DNA of 64,000 nucleotides, taken from Bradyrhizobium sp. 190. Its GTDB lineage: Bacteria > Pseudomonadota > Alphaproteobacteria > Rhizobiales > Xanthobacteraceae. The stretch lies in assembly GCF_023073415.1 (NCBI RefSeq), contig NZ_JADPJL010000012.1:62001-126000 (forward strand). Direction: 5' to 3'. Of this stretch, positions 40,267-49,052 are shown piece by piece; position 1 is the stretch's first letter; the number at the start of each line of letters is the position of its first letter. The notes under the pieces are model-generated. The model searched no databases. It saw only the letters and a list, made by a program, of their open reading frames with translations, and was not told where the DNA came from. The position numbers and the translations under genes were made by a program.

Positions 40267-42135
40267 GTGACATTATTGCCCACCCATCCGCCGCTCGCCC
40301 GAGCTTTGGCGGAGCGTAACTTCGATCGGCTTACACAGGTCCAGACCGCGGTGCTGGCCGATGATGCCGCCGGTCGTGACCTGCTGGTTTCCGCGCAGAC
40401 CGGTTCCGGCAAGACGGTTGCCTATGGTCTGGCACTTGCGAACAACCTGCTTGATGGCGCGGAGCGGTTCGAGCGCGCCGCGGCCCCCTTGGCATTGATC
40501 GTCGCGCCGACCCGCGAGCTGGCGCTGCAGGTGCATCGCGAACTCGCCTGGCTCTATCAATATGCGGATGCGCGCGTCGTTTCCTGCGTCGGCGGCATGG
40601 ACCCGCGCCGCGAGCAGCGTGAGCTTGCCGCGGGCGCCCACATCGTGGTCGGCACGCCCGGGCGGCTCTGCGATCATTTGCGGCGCGGCCGGCTCGACGT
40701 TTCGGAACTGAAGGCGATCGTGCTCGACGAGGCCGACGAGATGCTCGATCTCGGCTTTCGAGAGGATATGGAATTTATCCTTGAGGCGACGCCGGAGGAC
40801 CGGCGGACGCTGTTGTTTTCGGCGACATTGCCGCGCGGCATCGTCGCGCTGGCGAAAGAGTATCAGCAATCGGCCTTTCGCGTCGAAGTCGCGGGCGAGG
40901 AAGGCGGCCACGCCGACATCGAGTACCGCGCCATCCGGATTGCTGCCGGCGATGTCGAGCACGCCGTCGTCAATATTTTGCGGTTTTTCGAATCGCCGGG
41001 CACGCTGGTGTTCTGCAACACGCGCGATGCCGTCCGGCATCTGCAGGCGACGCTGCTGGAGCGCGGCTTCTCGGTGGTGGCGCTGTCGGGCGAGTTGACC
41101 CAGAACGAGCGGACGCTGGCGCTGCAAGCCCTGCGCGACGGCCGCGCCCGTGTCTGCGTCGCCACCGACGTCGCGGCGCGTGGCATCGATCTGCCGAACC
41201 TCGATCTCGTCATCCACGCCGATATTCCGAATGATCCGGAAGTCATGCAGCATCGCTCCGGCCGTACCGGGCGCGCCGGCCGCAAGGGTGTCAGCGTCTT
41301 GCTGGTGCCGCCGGCACGCAAGCGCCGAGCCGAGATGCTGCTCAATCTGGCCGGCATCGATGCCGCCTGGGGTTTGGCACCGCAGCCGGATGAAATTCGC
41401 AAGCTCGATCAGGAGCGCATGCTGCGCGACGATCTGTTCGCGGCGGAGACGACGCCTGAGGATCTGGCGCTCGCGCAGGCGCTGCTTGCCGAACGGTCGG
41501 CAGAGGATATCGCCGCGGCGCTGGCGCGGCTCTATCGCGCGCGGCTTCCGTCGCCCGAGGACATTGTCGGTCCCGGCGAAGATCGCGTCAAATCGCGCGC
41601 GGAACGTGCGCGGGAGAGGGCCGATCGCGAGGCCGGACGGGGGTCGAAGCCTGCGAAATCATCGCCGCGCCATCGCATGGCGGAGGATTCTGTCTGGTTC
41701 AGCGCGGCGATCGGACGCCGGAAGAATGCCGAAGCGCGCTGGCTGCTGCCGATGCTGTGCCGTCGCGGCGGCATCAAGAAGGAAGACATCGGCGCTATCC
41801 GCATTCTCGATACCACCACCGAGTTCGAGATTTCCGCGCGCACGGCTGAACGTTTCGCCGCGCAAATTCGCCGTCCCGACAAGGAAGACAGTATCCGCAT
41901 CGAGGCGCTCGCAGGCGCCCCATCGCGCGAGCCGGTTCGCGACGCGCCGGCGCCTAAGCACTTCGCCAAGAGGGCTGAAGGCGCCGACAGAGCGGGGTTT
42001 GACAAGAAACCGCGTTACGATACCAAGAGGCGGGATCGAGGCGAGCAGGCACACGCGGGAAAGCCGCGGCATGAAAATGGAGCGTCTGCAAAGCCCGCAT
42101 TCGGAAAGAAGAAAAAGAAGAAGTTTCGCGATTGA
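40267..42135 (+). CDS. DEAD-box ATP-dependent RNA helicase with DbpA-type C-terminal domain
   Basis: 622 residues. Helicase motifs in order: AQTGSGKT (I), PTRELA (Ia), GTPGRL (Ib), VLDEADEM (II), SAT (III), VATDVAARGIDLPN (V) and HRSGRTGRAGRKG (VI). The C-terminal part contains a DbpA RNA-binding fold, WFSAAIGRRKNAEARWLLPM then IGAIRILDTTTEFEISARTA, and a basic tail ending KKKKKKFRD. It unwinds structured RNA, probably in ribosome assembly or mRNA turnover. In this position a DeaD/CsdA-like role is likely. The start matches the first conserved residues (LPTHPPLARALAERNFDRLT). Confidence 0.92.
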   Translation: MTLLPTHPPLARALAERNFDRLTQVQTAVLADDAAGRDLLVSAQTGSGKTVAYGLALANNLLDGAERFERAAAPLALIVAPTRELALQVHRELAWLYQYADARVVSCVGGMDPRREQRELAAGAHIVVGTPGRLCDHLRRGRLDVSELKAIVLDEADEMLDLGFREDMEFILEATPEDRRTLLFSATLPRGIVALAKEYQQSAFRVEVAGEEGGHADIEYRAIRIAAGDVEHAVVNILRFFESPGTLVFCNTRDAVRHLQATLLERGFSVVALSGELTQNERTLALQALRDGRARVCVATDVAARGIDLPNLDLVIHADIPNDPEVMQHRSGRTGRAGRKGVSVLLVPPARKRRAEMLLNLAGIDAAWGLAPQPDEIRKLDQERMLRDDLFAAETTPEDLALAQALLAERSAEDIAAALARLYRARLPSPEDIVGPGEDRVKSRAERARERADREAGRGSKPAKSSPRHRMAEDSVWFSAAIGRRKNAEARWLLPMLCRRGGIKKEDIGAIRILDTTTEFEISARTAERFAAQIRRPDKEDSIRIEALAGAPSREPVRDAPAPKHFAKRAEGADRAGFDKKPRYDTKRRDRGEQAHAGKPRHENGASAKPAFGKKKKKKFRD

Positions 42136-42163
42136 CCGGCGCGACCATCGCTGAACGCGCCGG
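42136..42163 (+). terminator. Possible terminator hairpin after the helicase gene
   Basis: CCGGCGCG at 42136-42143 pairs with CGCGCCGG at 42156-42163 around a 12-base loop, directly after the helicase stop codon. No T-run follows, so it may only protect the 3' end or slow transcription. Confidence 0.35.
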
Positions 42164-42194
42164 CGCTCACCTGCCACGCAGATGAGGAGCTATC

Positions 42195-42290
42195 ATGAGC
42201 GTCTACATTATCGCCCAGTTGAAGTTCACTCGCCGAGAACTCTACGAGGTGGCGCCGCTCAGCCCGGGACTGTCGCTGCCATTCGACTAG
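42195..42290 (+). pseudogene. Truncated DUF1330-type gene start
   Basis: An intact ribosome site (GAGGAG) and ATG lead into MSVYIIAQLKFTRRELYEV, a typical beginning of DUF1330 proteins, which are about 95 residues. After residue 19 the similarity is lost and the frame ends at residue 31 (APLSPGLSLPFD). The rest of the gene appears deleted. A 31-residue peptide may still be made. Confidence 0.6.
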
Positions 42291-42292
42291 AA

Positions 42293-42415
42293 GCAGCGTT
42301 GTTTGCAGGTTCCATGCTCGGCATTGTTGCATTTCGGAACATCACCGAGGCCGGGTTTCGCCGGACCATTCTTGTGCTATTGCTGTTGTCAGGGGCTTCG
42401 CTCGCGTTGGCTTGA
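42293..42415 (+). pseudogene. C-terminal fragment of a TauE/SafE-type membrane permease
   Basis: The frame reads ALFAGSMLGIVAFRNITEAG, then FRRTILVLLLLSGASLALA, and stops. This matches the last segment of TauE/SafE (sulfite exporter) family permeases: a helix, a short 'i.e..fRr.vl' link, then the final helix. No N-terminal part exists upstream; the fragment starts almost directly after the truncated DUF1330 gene. A deletion joining two genes explains both. Confidence 0.5.
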
Positions 42416-42478
42416 TGGTTTGATCACGGCCGAAGGCAGCTAGGCCGGAAAAACCAAGAGCATTGGCCAAAGAGAATC

Positions 42479-43735
42479 ATGACCGCACATCAGCGCGACG
42501 TCTCCGTCTCGATCGATCCCGTGAAACTCGACCGCCTCGCCGAAGTCGCGGTCAAGGTCGGCTTGCGGCTGCAGCCGGGACAGGACTTGCTGCTGACCGC
42601 GCCCTCGGTCGCGCTGCCGCTGGTGCGCCGGATTGCCGAACATGCCTACAAGGCCGGCGCTGGAATCGTGACCCCGTTCCTGTCGGATGAGGCGATCACG
42701 CTGGCGCGCTATCGCTACGGCCAGAACGAGAGTTTTGATCGCGCCGCCGGCTGGCTCTATGAGGGCATGGCGAAGGCGTTCACCGCCAACACCGCGCGGC
42801 TGGCCATTGTCGGCGACAATCCGATGCTGCTGTCGGGCGAAGATCCGGTGAAGGTGGCGCGCGCCAGCAAGGCCAACTCGGTCGCCTATCAGCCGGCGCT
42901 CGAAAAGATCGTCAATTTCGATACCAACTGGAACATCATCGCCTATCCGAGTCCGTCCTGGGCGAAGCAGGTTTTCCCCGATGTTCCGGAGGACGTCGCG
43001 GTAGCAAAACTGGCGGACGCGATCTTTGCGGCGTCGCGCGTCGATCAGGACGGCGCCGTCGCCGCCTGGGAAAAGCACAACGCCGTGCTGCGCGAGCGGA
43101 CCGAATGGCTGAACGGCCAGCGCTTCCACGCGCTGAAATATTCCGGCCCGGGCACCGACCTGACAATCGGCCTCGCCGATGGCCACGAATGGGAAGGCGG
43201 CGCCTCGACCGCCAGGAACGGCATCACCTGCAACGCCAACATCCCGACCGAGGAAGTCTTCACCACGCCGCATTGCCGGCGCGTCAGCGGGCACGTCGTC
43301 TCCTCGAAGCCGCTATCCTACCAGGGCACGCTGATCGACAACATCGCGGTGCGGTTCGAGGAAGGCCGCATCGTCGAGGCAAAAGCCTCGCGCGGCGAGG
43401 AGGTCTTGAAGAAGGTGCTCGACACCGATGAGGGCGCGGCCCGTCTCGGCGAGGTGGCGCTGGTGCCGCATTCCTCGCCGATCTCCAAAAGCGGCCTGCT
43501 GTTTTTCAACACCCTGTTCGACGAGAACGCCGCCTCCCATATCGCGCTGGGCCAATGCTACTCGAAATGCTTCGTCGGCGGCGACAAGCTGACCCCACAG
43601 CAGATCGCGGCGCAAGGCGGCAACAAGAGCCTCATTCACATCGACTGGATGATTGGATCAAGCGAGACCAATATCGACGGCATTCACGCCGACGGAAGCC
43701 GCGTGCCGGTGTTCCGCAAGGGCGAGTGGGCGTAA
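42479..43735 (+). CDS. M29-family aminopeptidase
   Basis: 418 residues, full length for the family (thermophilic aminopeptidases AmpS/T). Start at MTAHQRDVSVSIDPVKLDRL. Metal ligands of the two-metal site are visible: Glu in NIPTEEVFTTPHCRRVSG, Glu in ARLGEVALVPHSSPISKS, His in DENAASHIALGQCY, and His/Asp in SLIHIDWMIGSSETNI. It cleaves N-terminal residues from peptides in the cytoplasm. It may handle peptides or related amides; here it stands beside a group of hydrolases. Confidence 0.93.
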   Translation: MTAHQRDVSVSIDPVKLDRLAEVAVKVGLRLQPGQDLLLTAPSVALPLVRRIAEHAYKAGAGIVTPFLSDEAITLARYRYGQNESFDRAAGWLYEGMAKAFTANTARLAIVGDNPMLLSGEDPVKVARASKANSVAYQPALEKIVNFDTNWNIIAYPSPSWAKQVFPDVPEDVAVAKLADAIFAASRVDQDGAVAAWEKHNAVLRERTEWLNGQRFHALKYSGPGTDLTIGLADGHEWEGGASTARNGITCNANIPTEEVFTTPHCRRVSGHVVSSKPLSYQGTLIDNIAVRFEEGRIVEAKASRGEEVLKKVLDTDEGAARLGEVALVPHSSPISKSGLLFFNTLFDENAASHIALGQCYSKCFVGGDKLTPQQIAAQGGNKSLIHIDWMIGSSETNIDGIHADGSRVPVFRKGEWA

Positions 43736-43760
43736 GGTCGCGGCTCCACGCGGGCCGTGA

Positions 43761-44813
43761 TCAATCGAGTTTCAGCTTGTAGAATTCCCTCGCGGTCCCG
43801 GAGAACAGCGCGGTCTTCTCGGCTTCGCTGTATTGCGCGGCCAGCCGCTTGAAGGCGTTGAAGATCACCTGATAGCTGCACTGGCCTTTATCCGGCGGAA
43901 AATTGCTTTCGAACATGCATCGATCGGGCCCGAACGCCTCGATGCAGGTTTCGATATAGGGACGCCACGCGGCTGCGGCTTCCTCGGAAGATGGCGGCTT
44001 GGGCCGCAGATGAAAATCGTAGCCGAGCAGGCACATCGCGAGCCCGCCGAGCTTGACGACGACGTTTTCACATTTGGCGATTTCCTGGATCGAGGCCTTC
44101 CACACTGGAAAGACTTCCTCGCGCCGGTTGGCGTAGCTGCCGATACCGGCAGGACCACCACAATGATCAAGCACGATTCTCGTGTCCGGAAAGGCGCGGG
44201 CGAGATCGGTGAGTTCGCCGATCTGCGGATGAAACAGCCAGGCGTCGAAGCTCAGGCCCAATGGTGCGAGGCAGGCAAAACCCTTGCGGAAGGTGCTGTC
44301 GAGCAACAGCCCTTTCGGCCGCGTCGTATACATGCCGGCCACGTTGGGATCGGCATCCCAGGCGGAGGAATGCCGGATGCCGCGGAAGCGGCCGTTGCCG
44401 GCAACGATCTCCGCCTCCAGTACCGCCTTGGCGCCTTCGCCGAGCAGCAGGTTGACGTGACTGACGATGCCGGCGCAGATCGCGGCCTTGCCGTAGCCGC
44501 CGCTCGCGGCCATCGCCGCCACGCCATTCGCAAACTCGACCTCACCGACGGGCCGGAACGCCTCGGGGCCGTGCGCGCGGTACATCGAGCGGCAATCGAC
44601 ATAGACGGTGGCGACGATGTTGTGGCCGGAGGCAATGTCGGCCGCCATCTCCTCGATCATGTAGCGCAGACCGCCGCGGTCCCAGAGATGGTGATGCGGG
44701 TCGACGATCGGGCGGGCGGGATCGATGATCTCCTCGGTGTGCTGCGCGAGCCAGTCCTCGCGCGGATCGGCGTAGAGCCCGCTTCTGGAGGCGGGTGCAG
44801 TGCTGGCGGCCAT
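43761..44813 (-). CDS. Amidohydrolase-superfamily hydrolase (COG3618/lactonase-like)
   Basis: 350 residues from ATG 44813 (MAASTAPASRSGLYADPRED), with AGGAG eight bases upstream; the longer frame to 44966 overlaps the next gene and lacks a ribosome site. The TIM-barrel metal motif IVDPHHHLWDRGG is near residue 40, DTRIVLDHCGG in the middle and RCMFESNFPPDKGQCSY with the final Asp-type site near the end. The family includes lactonases and decarboxylating hydrolases of cyclic acids. It is 50 bases downstream of an epoxide-hydrolase-type gene in the same direction, so probably one operon. Confidence 0.87.
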   Translation of the reverse strand: MAASTAPASRSGLYADPREDWLAQHTEEIIDPARPIVDPHHHLWDRGGLRYMIEEMAADIASGHNIVATVYVDCRSMYRAHGPEAFRPVGEVEFANGVAAMAASGGYGKAAICAGIVSHVNLLLGEGAKAVLEAEIVAGNGRFRGIRHSSAWDADPNVAGMYTTRPKGLLLDSTFRKGFACLAPLGLSFDAWLFHPQIGELTDLARAFPDTRIVLDHCGGPAGIGSYANRREEVFPVWKASIQEIAKCENVVVKLGGLAMCLLGYDFHLRPKPPSSEEAAAAWRPYIETCIEAFGPDRCMFESNFPPDKGQCSYQVIFNAFKRLAAQYSEAEKTALFSGTAREFYKLKLD

Positions 44814-44862
44814 GAGTTTCGCTCCTCTGATTTTGTTATTGGTGGCCGTTGTCGTGAGCGCT

Positions 44863-45879
44863 TCAGTCCGGCAGGCCGCGGATGAAATCGATGATCGCGG
44901 CGCTGACCTCGCTCGGGCGTTCCTGCTGGGTCCAGTGTCCGCAGCCGGACAGAATTCGCACGTCACGCAGCGTCGTGACGAACTGCCTGAGGTTGGCGAG
45001 ATGCTGGTCCATGCCAGGAGGAGCAGCCATCACCATGTCATGGTCGCCGGCGACAAAGAGCGCGGGGACCTTCACGGTGACGTCTGCAAACGCCGCCATC
45101 AGCTCCCAATTGCGGTCGACGTTGCGATAATAGTTGAGCGGACCGCGGAAACCGGTGCGCTTGAATTCGCCGGCATAGAAATCGATGTCCGCGTCGGTGA
45201 GCCACGCCGGCAACGTCGTCGTCGTCGATCCTTGCAACATGCCTCCGCCGCGCGGAACCATGCCGGGCGTTCGCGTGATGCCGCCGCGCGCTGCGGCGTC
45301 CCGGAATGCCGCCGCGCCTTCGCCCGCCGCGCCGTAGAGCATGCGGAGCACGGTGACCCGTGGATCCCGCTCCATCTCGGCCTCCGCTACGCCCGGCTCC
45401 TGAAAATAGAGTTGGTAGAATTGCGCGTCCGCCGTCTGCGGCATCACGCTGGTCGGGCGCGCCGGGCCACGCGGCCGAAGCGGCACGCTGAGGCTTGCAA
45501 CGGCGCGGAAGCGATCGGGGCGCAGGCGTGCCGATTGCCAGGCGATTTGCGCGCCCCAGTCATGGCCGACGATAACGGCAGTTGGCGCTTCGAGGGCATC
45601 GAGCAGCCCCACCAGATCACCGATTAGATGGAAGATCGTGTATTGATCGATTGCCTCCGGCCGGTCGCTCTTGCCGTAGCCGCGCATATCAGGAGCGACG
45701 GCGTGGAAGCCGGCGGCGGCCAGCGCGGTGAGCTGATGGCGCCAGGAATACCAGGACTCCGGGAATCCGTGACACAGGATCACCGGCGGCCCGTTGCCTT
45801 GCTCGGCGATATTGAGGCGGATACCGTTGCTCTCGATGGTTCGCTGTGTCGGTCCGCTCAAGTTTCTCTCCCCTTGCAT
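44863..45879 (-). CDS. Alpha/beta hydrolase, epoxide-hydrolase type
   Basis: 338 residues. The oxyanion motif HGFPESWYSWRHQL, nucleophile elbow VIVGHDWGAQIAWQSA (Asp nucleophile) and C-terminal LSGCGHWTQQERPSEV with catalytic His are all clear. The Asp nucleophile and HGFPE pattern are those of soluble epoxide hydrolases, which open epoxides to diols; dehalogenases share part of it. No signal peptide. It precedes the amidohydrolase gene and follows an exported MBL gene. Confidence 0.9.
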   Translation of the reverse strand: MQGERNLSGPTQRTIESNGIRLNIAEQGNGPPVILCHGFPESWYSWRHQLTALAAAGFHAVAPDMRGYGKSDRPEAIDQYTIFHLIGDLVGLLDALEAPTAVIVGHDWGAQIAWQSARLRPDRFRAVASLSVPLRPRGPARPTSVMPQTADAQFYQLYFQEPGVAEAEMERDPRVTVLRMLYGAAGEGAAAFRDAAARGGITRTPGMVPRGGGMLQGSTTTTLPAWLTDADIDFYAGEFKRTGFRGPLNYYRNVDRNWELMAAFADVTVKVPALFVAGDHDMVMAAPPGMDQHLANLRQFVTTLRDVRILSGCGHWTQQERPSEVSAAIIDFIRGLPD

Positions 45880-45906
45880 CGTCTTCGCTGCGAAATTCCA
45901 CCGCGA

Positions 45907-46734
45907 TCACACCCCATCCAGAATGATCACCGTCGGCGTGCCCGGCAGTGTATCCCGTGAAATCTTCAGCGTCCGCTCGGTCCGCTGGTCGATGACGAAT
46001 TGCTGGCCGATCAGCCGCATGAATTCATCGAGCGGGGTGGCGAAGCGGTGCATCGGCAGCACCACGGCAGAGCGCAGCCGTTTGGTGATCTCGGAGACAC
46101 CGTCGAGGGACATCGTATAGGTGCCGTCGATCGGCACCATGACGATGTCGAGCCGGCCGATCGCCGCGAAATGCGTATCGTCGAGCTTGTGATGCAGATG
46201 GCCGAGATGGCCAATGCAGAGGCCGGCGACCTCGAAGATGAAGATCGAGTTGCCGTCCTTGATCATCGCGCCGGAGCCCTCGCCGTAGTAGCGGCGGATG
46301 TCGGTAGGGACGTTGCGGATATAGACGTCGCCGATCCGCGTTGAGACATGCGCCGCCTGTCCGTTCTCTCCCCAGCCATGCAGGACGTGCGGGATCTTGG
46401 GATCCGGAAACAGAGTGTAGTGCGTCGAATGCGCCCGGTTCATGGTGACGACGTCGGGCAGGCGGCCGGTCCGGTAGACACCGTTGAAATCGGTCCCGAT
46501 CCGCACGCCCTCGGGCGTGTCGATATAATAGGTGGAATGTCCGACATAGGTGATCGCGACTTGTTCCTGCTTCGCAGCGACACGCCGAAGACTGACCGGC
46601 AACGCGCGCGGCGGCCCGTTCGCCATCGCGAGGCATTCGCTGCGCAAAGGCTGCTGCTGGGCGGCCGCCGGCACGATCAGCGAAGTGAGGAAGGCAAGGG
46701 CGACAGCAAGGGATACATTAAGCGATCGCAACAT
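45907..46734 (-). CDS. Exported metallo-beta-lactamase-fold protein
   Basis: 275 residues from ATG 46734 (MLRSLNVSLAVALAFLTSLI), giving a clean Sec signal cleaved near AAAQ; longer starts at 46746 and 46755 are possible. The fold is recognised from ITYVGHSTYYIDTPEGVRIG, then GTDFNGVYRTGR, IGHLGHLHHKLD and VVLPMHRF, as in UPF0173/UlaG-type proteins. The usual HxHxDH motif is replaced by NRAHSTHYTLF, so the metal site is altered. Periplasmic; substrate unknown. It is upstream of the epoxide-hydrolase gene on the same strand. Confidence 0.8.
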   Translation of the reverse strand: MLRSLNVSLAVALAFLTSLIVPAAAQQQPLRSECLAMANGPPRALPVSLRRVAAKQEQVAITYVGHSTYYIDTPEGVRIGTDFNGVYRTGRLPDVVTMNRAHSTHYTLFPDPKIPHVLHGWGENGQAAHVSTRIGDVYIRNVPTDIRRYYGEGSGAMIKDGNSIFIFEVAGLCIGHLGHLHHKLDDTHFAAIGRLDIVMVPIDGTYTMSLDGVSEITKRLRSAVVLPMHRFATPLDEFMRLIGQQFVIDQRTERTLKISRDTLPGTPTVIILDGV

Positions 46735-46886
46735 GGCATGACCCATCCGCGGCAAAGGCCGCAGGCCGCACTGTATCGCCGAATTCCGTGGACGTCATGA
46801 TGGCATTCGCGCACGGCAGCGTGCCGGATTTGCTTCATTGGGGGCGGACAAATGCCGTATTGTAATATGCACCCAAGGAGTTCGCC

Positions 46887-47831
46887 GTGACTGAAAAGGC
46901 CGCCGCCTCGCCCCCGCGCACCCCGTCATCGAAGCGGCTGGAGCCGTTGCGCCAGGTCGATGCCGGTGTCCTCAGTATCGCCTATTACGAGGCGGGTCCC
47001 GCCGATGGACCGGCCGTGATGCTCATGCATGGCTTCCCCTACGACATCCATTCCTATGTCGACGTCGCGCCGCAACTGGCGGCCCAAGGCTGCCGCGTCA
47101 TCGTTCCCTATTTGCGCGGCTATGGGCCGACCCGGTTTCGTAGCTCCGCGACGCCGCGCTCGGGCGAGCAGGCGGCGGTCGGCGCCGACATGATGGCGCT
47201 GATGGATGCGCTTGGCATCCGCCGCGCGGTGTTAGCGGGCTATGACTGGGGTGGCCGCGCGGCCTGCGTCGGTGCCGCGCTGTGGCCGGAGCGTTGCATC
47301 GGGCTTGTCTGCGTCAACTCTTACCTGATCCAGGATATCGTCAACGCCATGGCGCCGATGCGCCCCGAACGCGAGCTGGCGCTGTGGTACCAGTATTATT
47401 TCCAGCTCGAGCGCGGCCGCGCCGGCCTTGCCGCCAACCGGCGCGAGATCGCCAGGATACTGTGGACACAATGGTCGCCGAACTGGCCGTTCGACGATGC
47501 CTGTTTCGATCGGACGGCAGTCGCCCACGACAATCCCGACTACGTTGATGTCGTGATCCACAGCTATCGCCACCGCTTCGGCCTTGCCGAGGGTGATCCG
47601 CAATATGCTGATATTCAGCGCAGGCTGGCGGCGCTGCCTCCCATCACCGTATCAACGATTACATTGGACGGGGCAGGCGACGGCGTTGCGCTGGCAACCG
47701 ATGGCACCGCCAGCGCGCCAAAGTTTACCGGCCATCGCGTTCATCGCGTGGTGCCGCGCGCCGGGCACAATCTGCCGCAGGAAACGCCCGAAGCGTTTGC
47801 GGAGGCGGTGATGGAGCTGATCCGCGGCTAG
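46887..47831 (+). CDS. Alpha/beta hydrolase
   Basis: 314 residues from GTG 46887, with AAGGAG six bases upstream. The fold is clear: MLMHGFPYDIHSYVDVAPQL, then VIVPYLRGYGPTRF, nucleophile elbow VLAGYDWGGRAACVGAALWP with Asp as nucleophile, and the catalytic His in VPRAGHNLPQETPEAF. The Asp suggests epoxide hydrolase or haloalkane-dehalogenase type chemistry rather than a serine esterase. Followed by a TctC-type binding protein on the same strand, 94 bases on. Substrate unknown. Confidence 0.88.
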   Translation: MTEKAAASPPRTPSSKRLEPLRQVDAGVLSIAYYEAGPADGPAVMLMHGFPYDIHSYVDVAPQLAAQGCRVIVPYLRGYGPTRFRSSATPRSGEQAAVGADMMALMDALGIRRAVLAGYDWGGRAACVGAALWPERCIGLVCVNSYLIQDIVNAMAPMRPERELALWYQYYFQLERGRAGLAANRREIARILWTQWSPNWPFDDACFDRTAVAHDNPDYVDVVIHSYRHRFGLAEGDPQYADIQRRLAALPPITVSTITLDGAGDGVALATDGTASAPKFTGHRVHRVVPRAGHNLPQETPEAFAEAVMELIRG

Positions 47832-47925
47832 GTCGACTTTGCCGCATGGCAAGTCGTGCCAAAAATCGTCATCCTCGCCGCGCAAGTCCTCTTCAGAAGG
47901 ACAGAATTTTACGGGGCGAAATTCC

Positions 47926-48909
47926 ATGGCAAAGCGTCACGTCTTGCTTGCGATCTGGCTGGTGTCCTTTGCCTCGATCACATCGGCCTCCACGTCGGCC
48001 TCGGCCGAGGAGTTCCCCAGCCGTCCGATCACCTGGGTCGTGCCATTCGCGCCGGGCGGCATCACCGACACGACGTCGCGCATCGTCGCCGAGGAAATGT
48101 CGAGGACGCTTGGCCAGTCGGTGGTGATCGATAACCGTGCTGGCGGCGGCGGGGCCGTCGGCACCGAGCAGGTGGCGCGTTCCAAACCCGATGGCTACAC
48201 GATGATCTACGGCACGCAGGGCACGATGGCGGCCAACGTCACGCTGCGCAAAAATCTGTCGTACGATCCGCTGGCGAGTTTTCTGCCGGTGCATCTGGTC
48301 GGCGAGAGCCCGAACCTGTTCGTCGCCTATCACGGCGCGCCCTATAATTCGGTGCCGGAGTTCATCGCCTACGCCAAACAGAATCCGGGCAAGGTGACGT
48401 TCTCCTCTTCGGGCGTCGGCACCGCGACGCATCTGGTCGCCGAATTGTTCAAGACTGTCGCCGGCATCGAGATGCAGCACGTGCCTTACCGAGGCAGCGC
48501 GCCGGCGCTGAACGACATGATCGCCGGCCGCGTCGATGTCATGTTTGACTATCCGGTCTCGGTCGGCCCGCATGTCGAGGCCGGCAAGCTGAAGGTGCTG
48601 GCCACGACCGCGCCGGAGCGCTTGCGTGCATTCGCTGATGTGCCGACCATGGCCGAACTCGGCATGAAGGAAATGACCACCCAGAGCTGGTCCTCGATCA
48701 TGGTGCCCGCAGGCACGCCTGCGCCGGTCGTCGACCGGCTGGCGGCAGCCGCGCATGCCGCGCTGACGTCGGAACGCGTGCGCACGCATTTCGAGAAGCT
48801 CGGCACCCGCCCGATGACGCTGCAGAAGGCCGAGATGATCCCGTTCATCGAGAAGGAAATCGTGCGCTGGCGCGACGTGATCGAACGGGCGGGGCTGGAG
48901 AAGCAGTAG
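47926..48909 (+). CDS. Bug/TctC-family periplasmic solute-binding protein
   Basis: 327 residues from ATG 47926. A Sec signal peptide ends at SASAEE. The mature start FPSRPITWVVPFAPGGITDT is the Bug-family signature, followed by TSRIVAEEMSRTLGQSVVID and NRAGGGGAVGTEQVARSKPD. These proteins bind carboxylates or other small acids for tripartite tricarboxylate transporters, or act as orphan sensors. No tctA or tctB genes are nearby, so it is an orphan here, as is common for this family. Confidence 0.92.
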   Translation: MAKRHVLLAIWLVSFASITSASTSASAEEFPSRPITWVVPFAPGGITDTTSRIVAEEMSRTLGQSVVIDNRAGGGGAVGTEQVARSKPDGYTMIYGTQGTMAANVTLRKNLSYDPLASFLPVHLVGESPNLFVAYHGAPYNSVPEFIAYAKQNPGKVTFSSSGVGTATHLVAELFKTVAGIEMQHVPYRGSAPALNDMIAGRVDVMFDYPVSVGPHVEAGKLKVLATTAPERLRAFADVPTMAELGMKEMTTQSWSSIMVPAGTPAPVVDRLAAAAHAALTSERVRTHFEKLGTRPMTLQKAEMIPFIEKEIVRWRDVIERAGLEKQ

Positions 48910-48956
48910 CTTCCGTATGGTCCGTCTCGGCTTGTCAACGGCTTGGGCAGCTAGCT

Positions 48957-49046
48957 CGTCATGGCCGCGCTTGTCCCGGCCATCCACGTCTTTCTCGCCC
49001 AAGTGAACCGAAGACGTCGATGCCCGGGACAAGCCCGGGCATGACG
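48957..49046. repeat. Palindromic repeat, CGTCATG-type family
   Basis: A 90-base element from CGTCATGGCC to GGGCATGACG with internal complementary blocks (GTCCCGGCCATCCACGTC against GACGTCGATGCCCGGGAC, imperfect). It is related to 36722-36837. It lies between the convergent TctC-type and AbrB-type genes and may end transcription from both sides. Confidence 0.75.
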
Positions 49047-49052
49047 GAGAGG

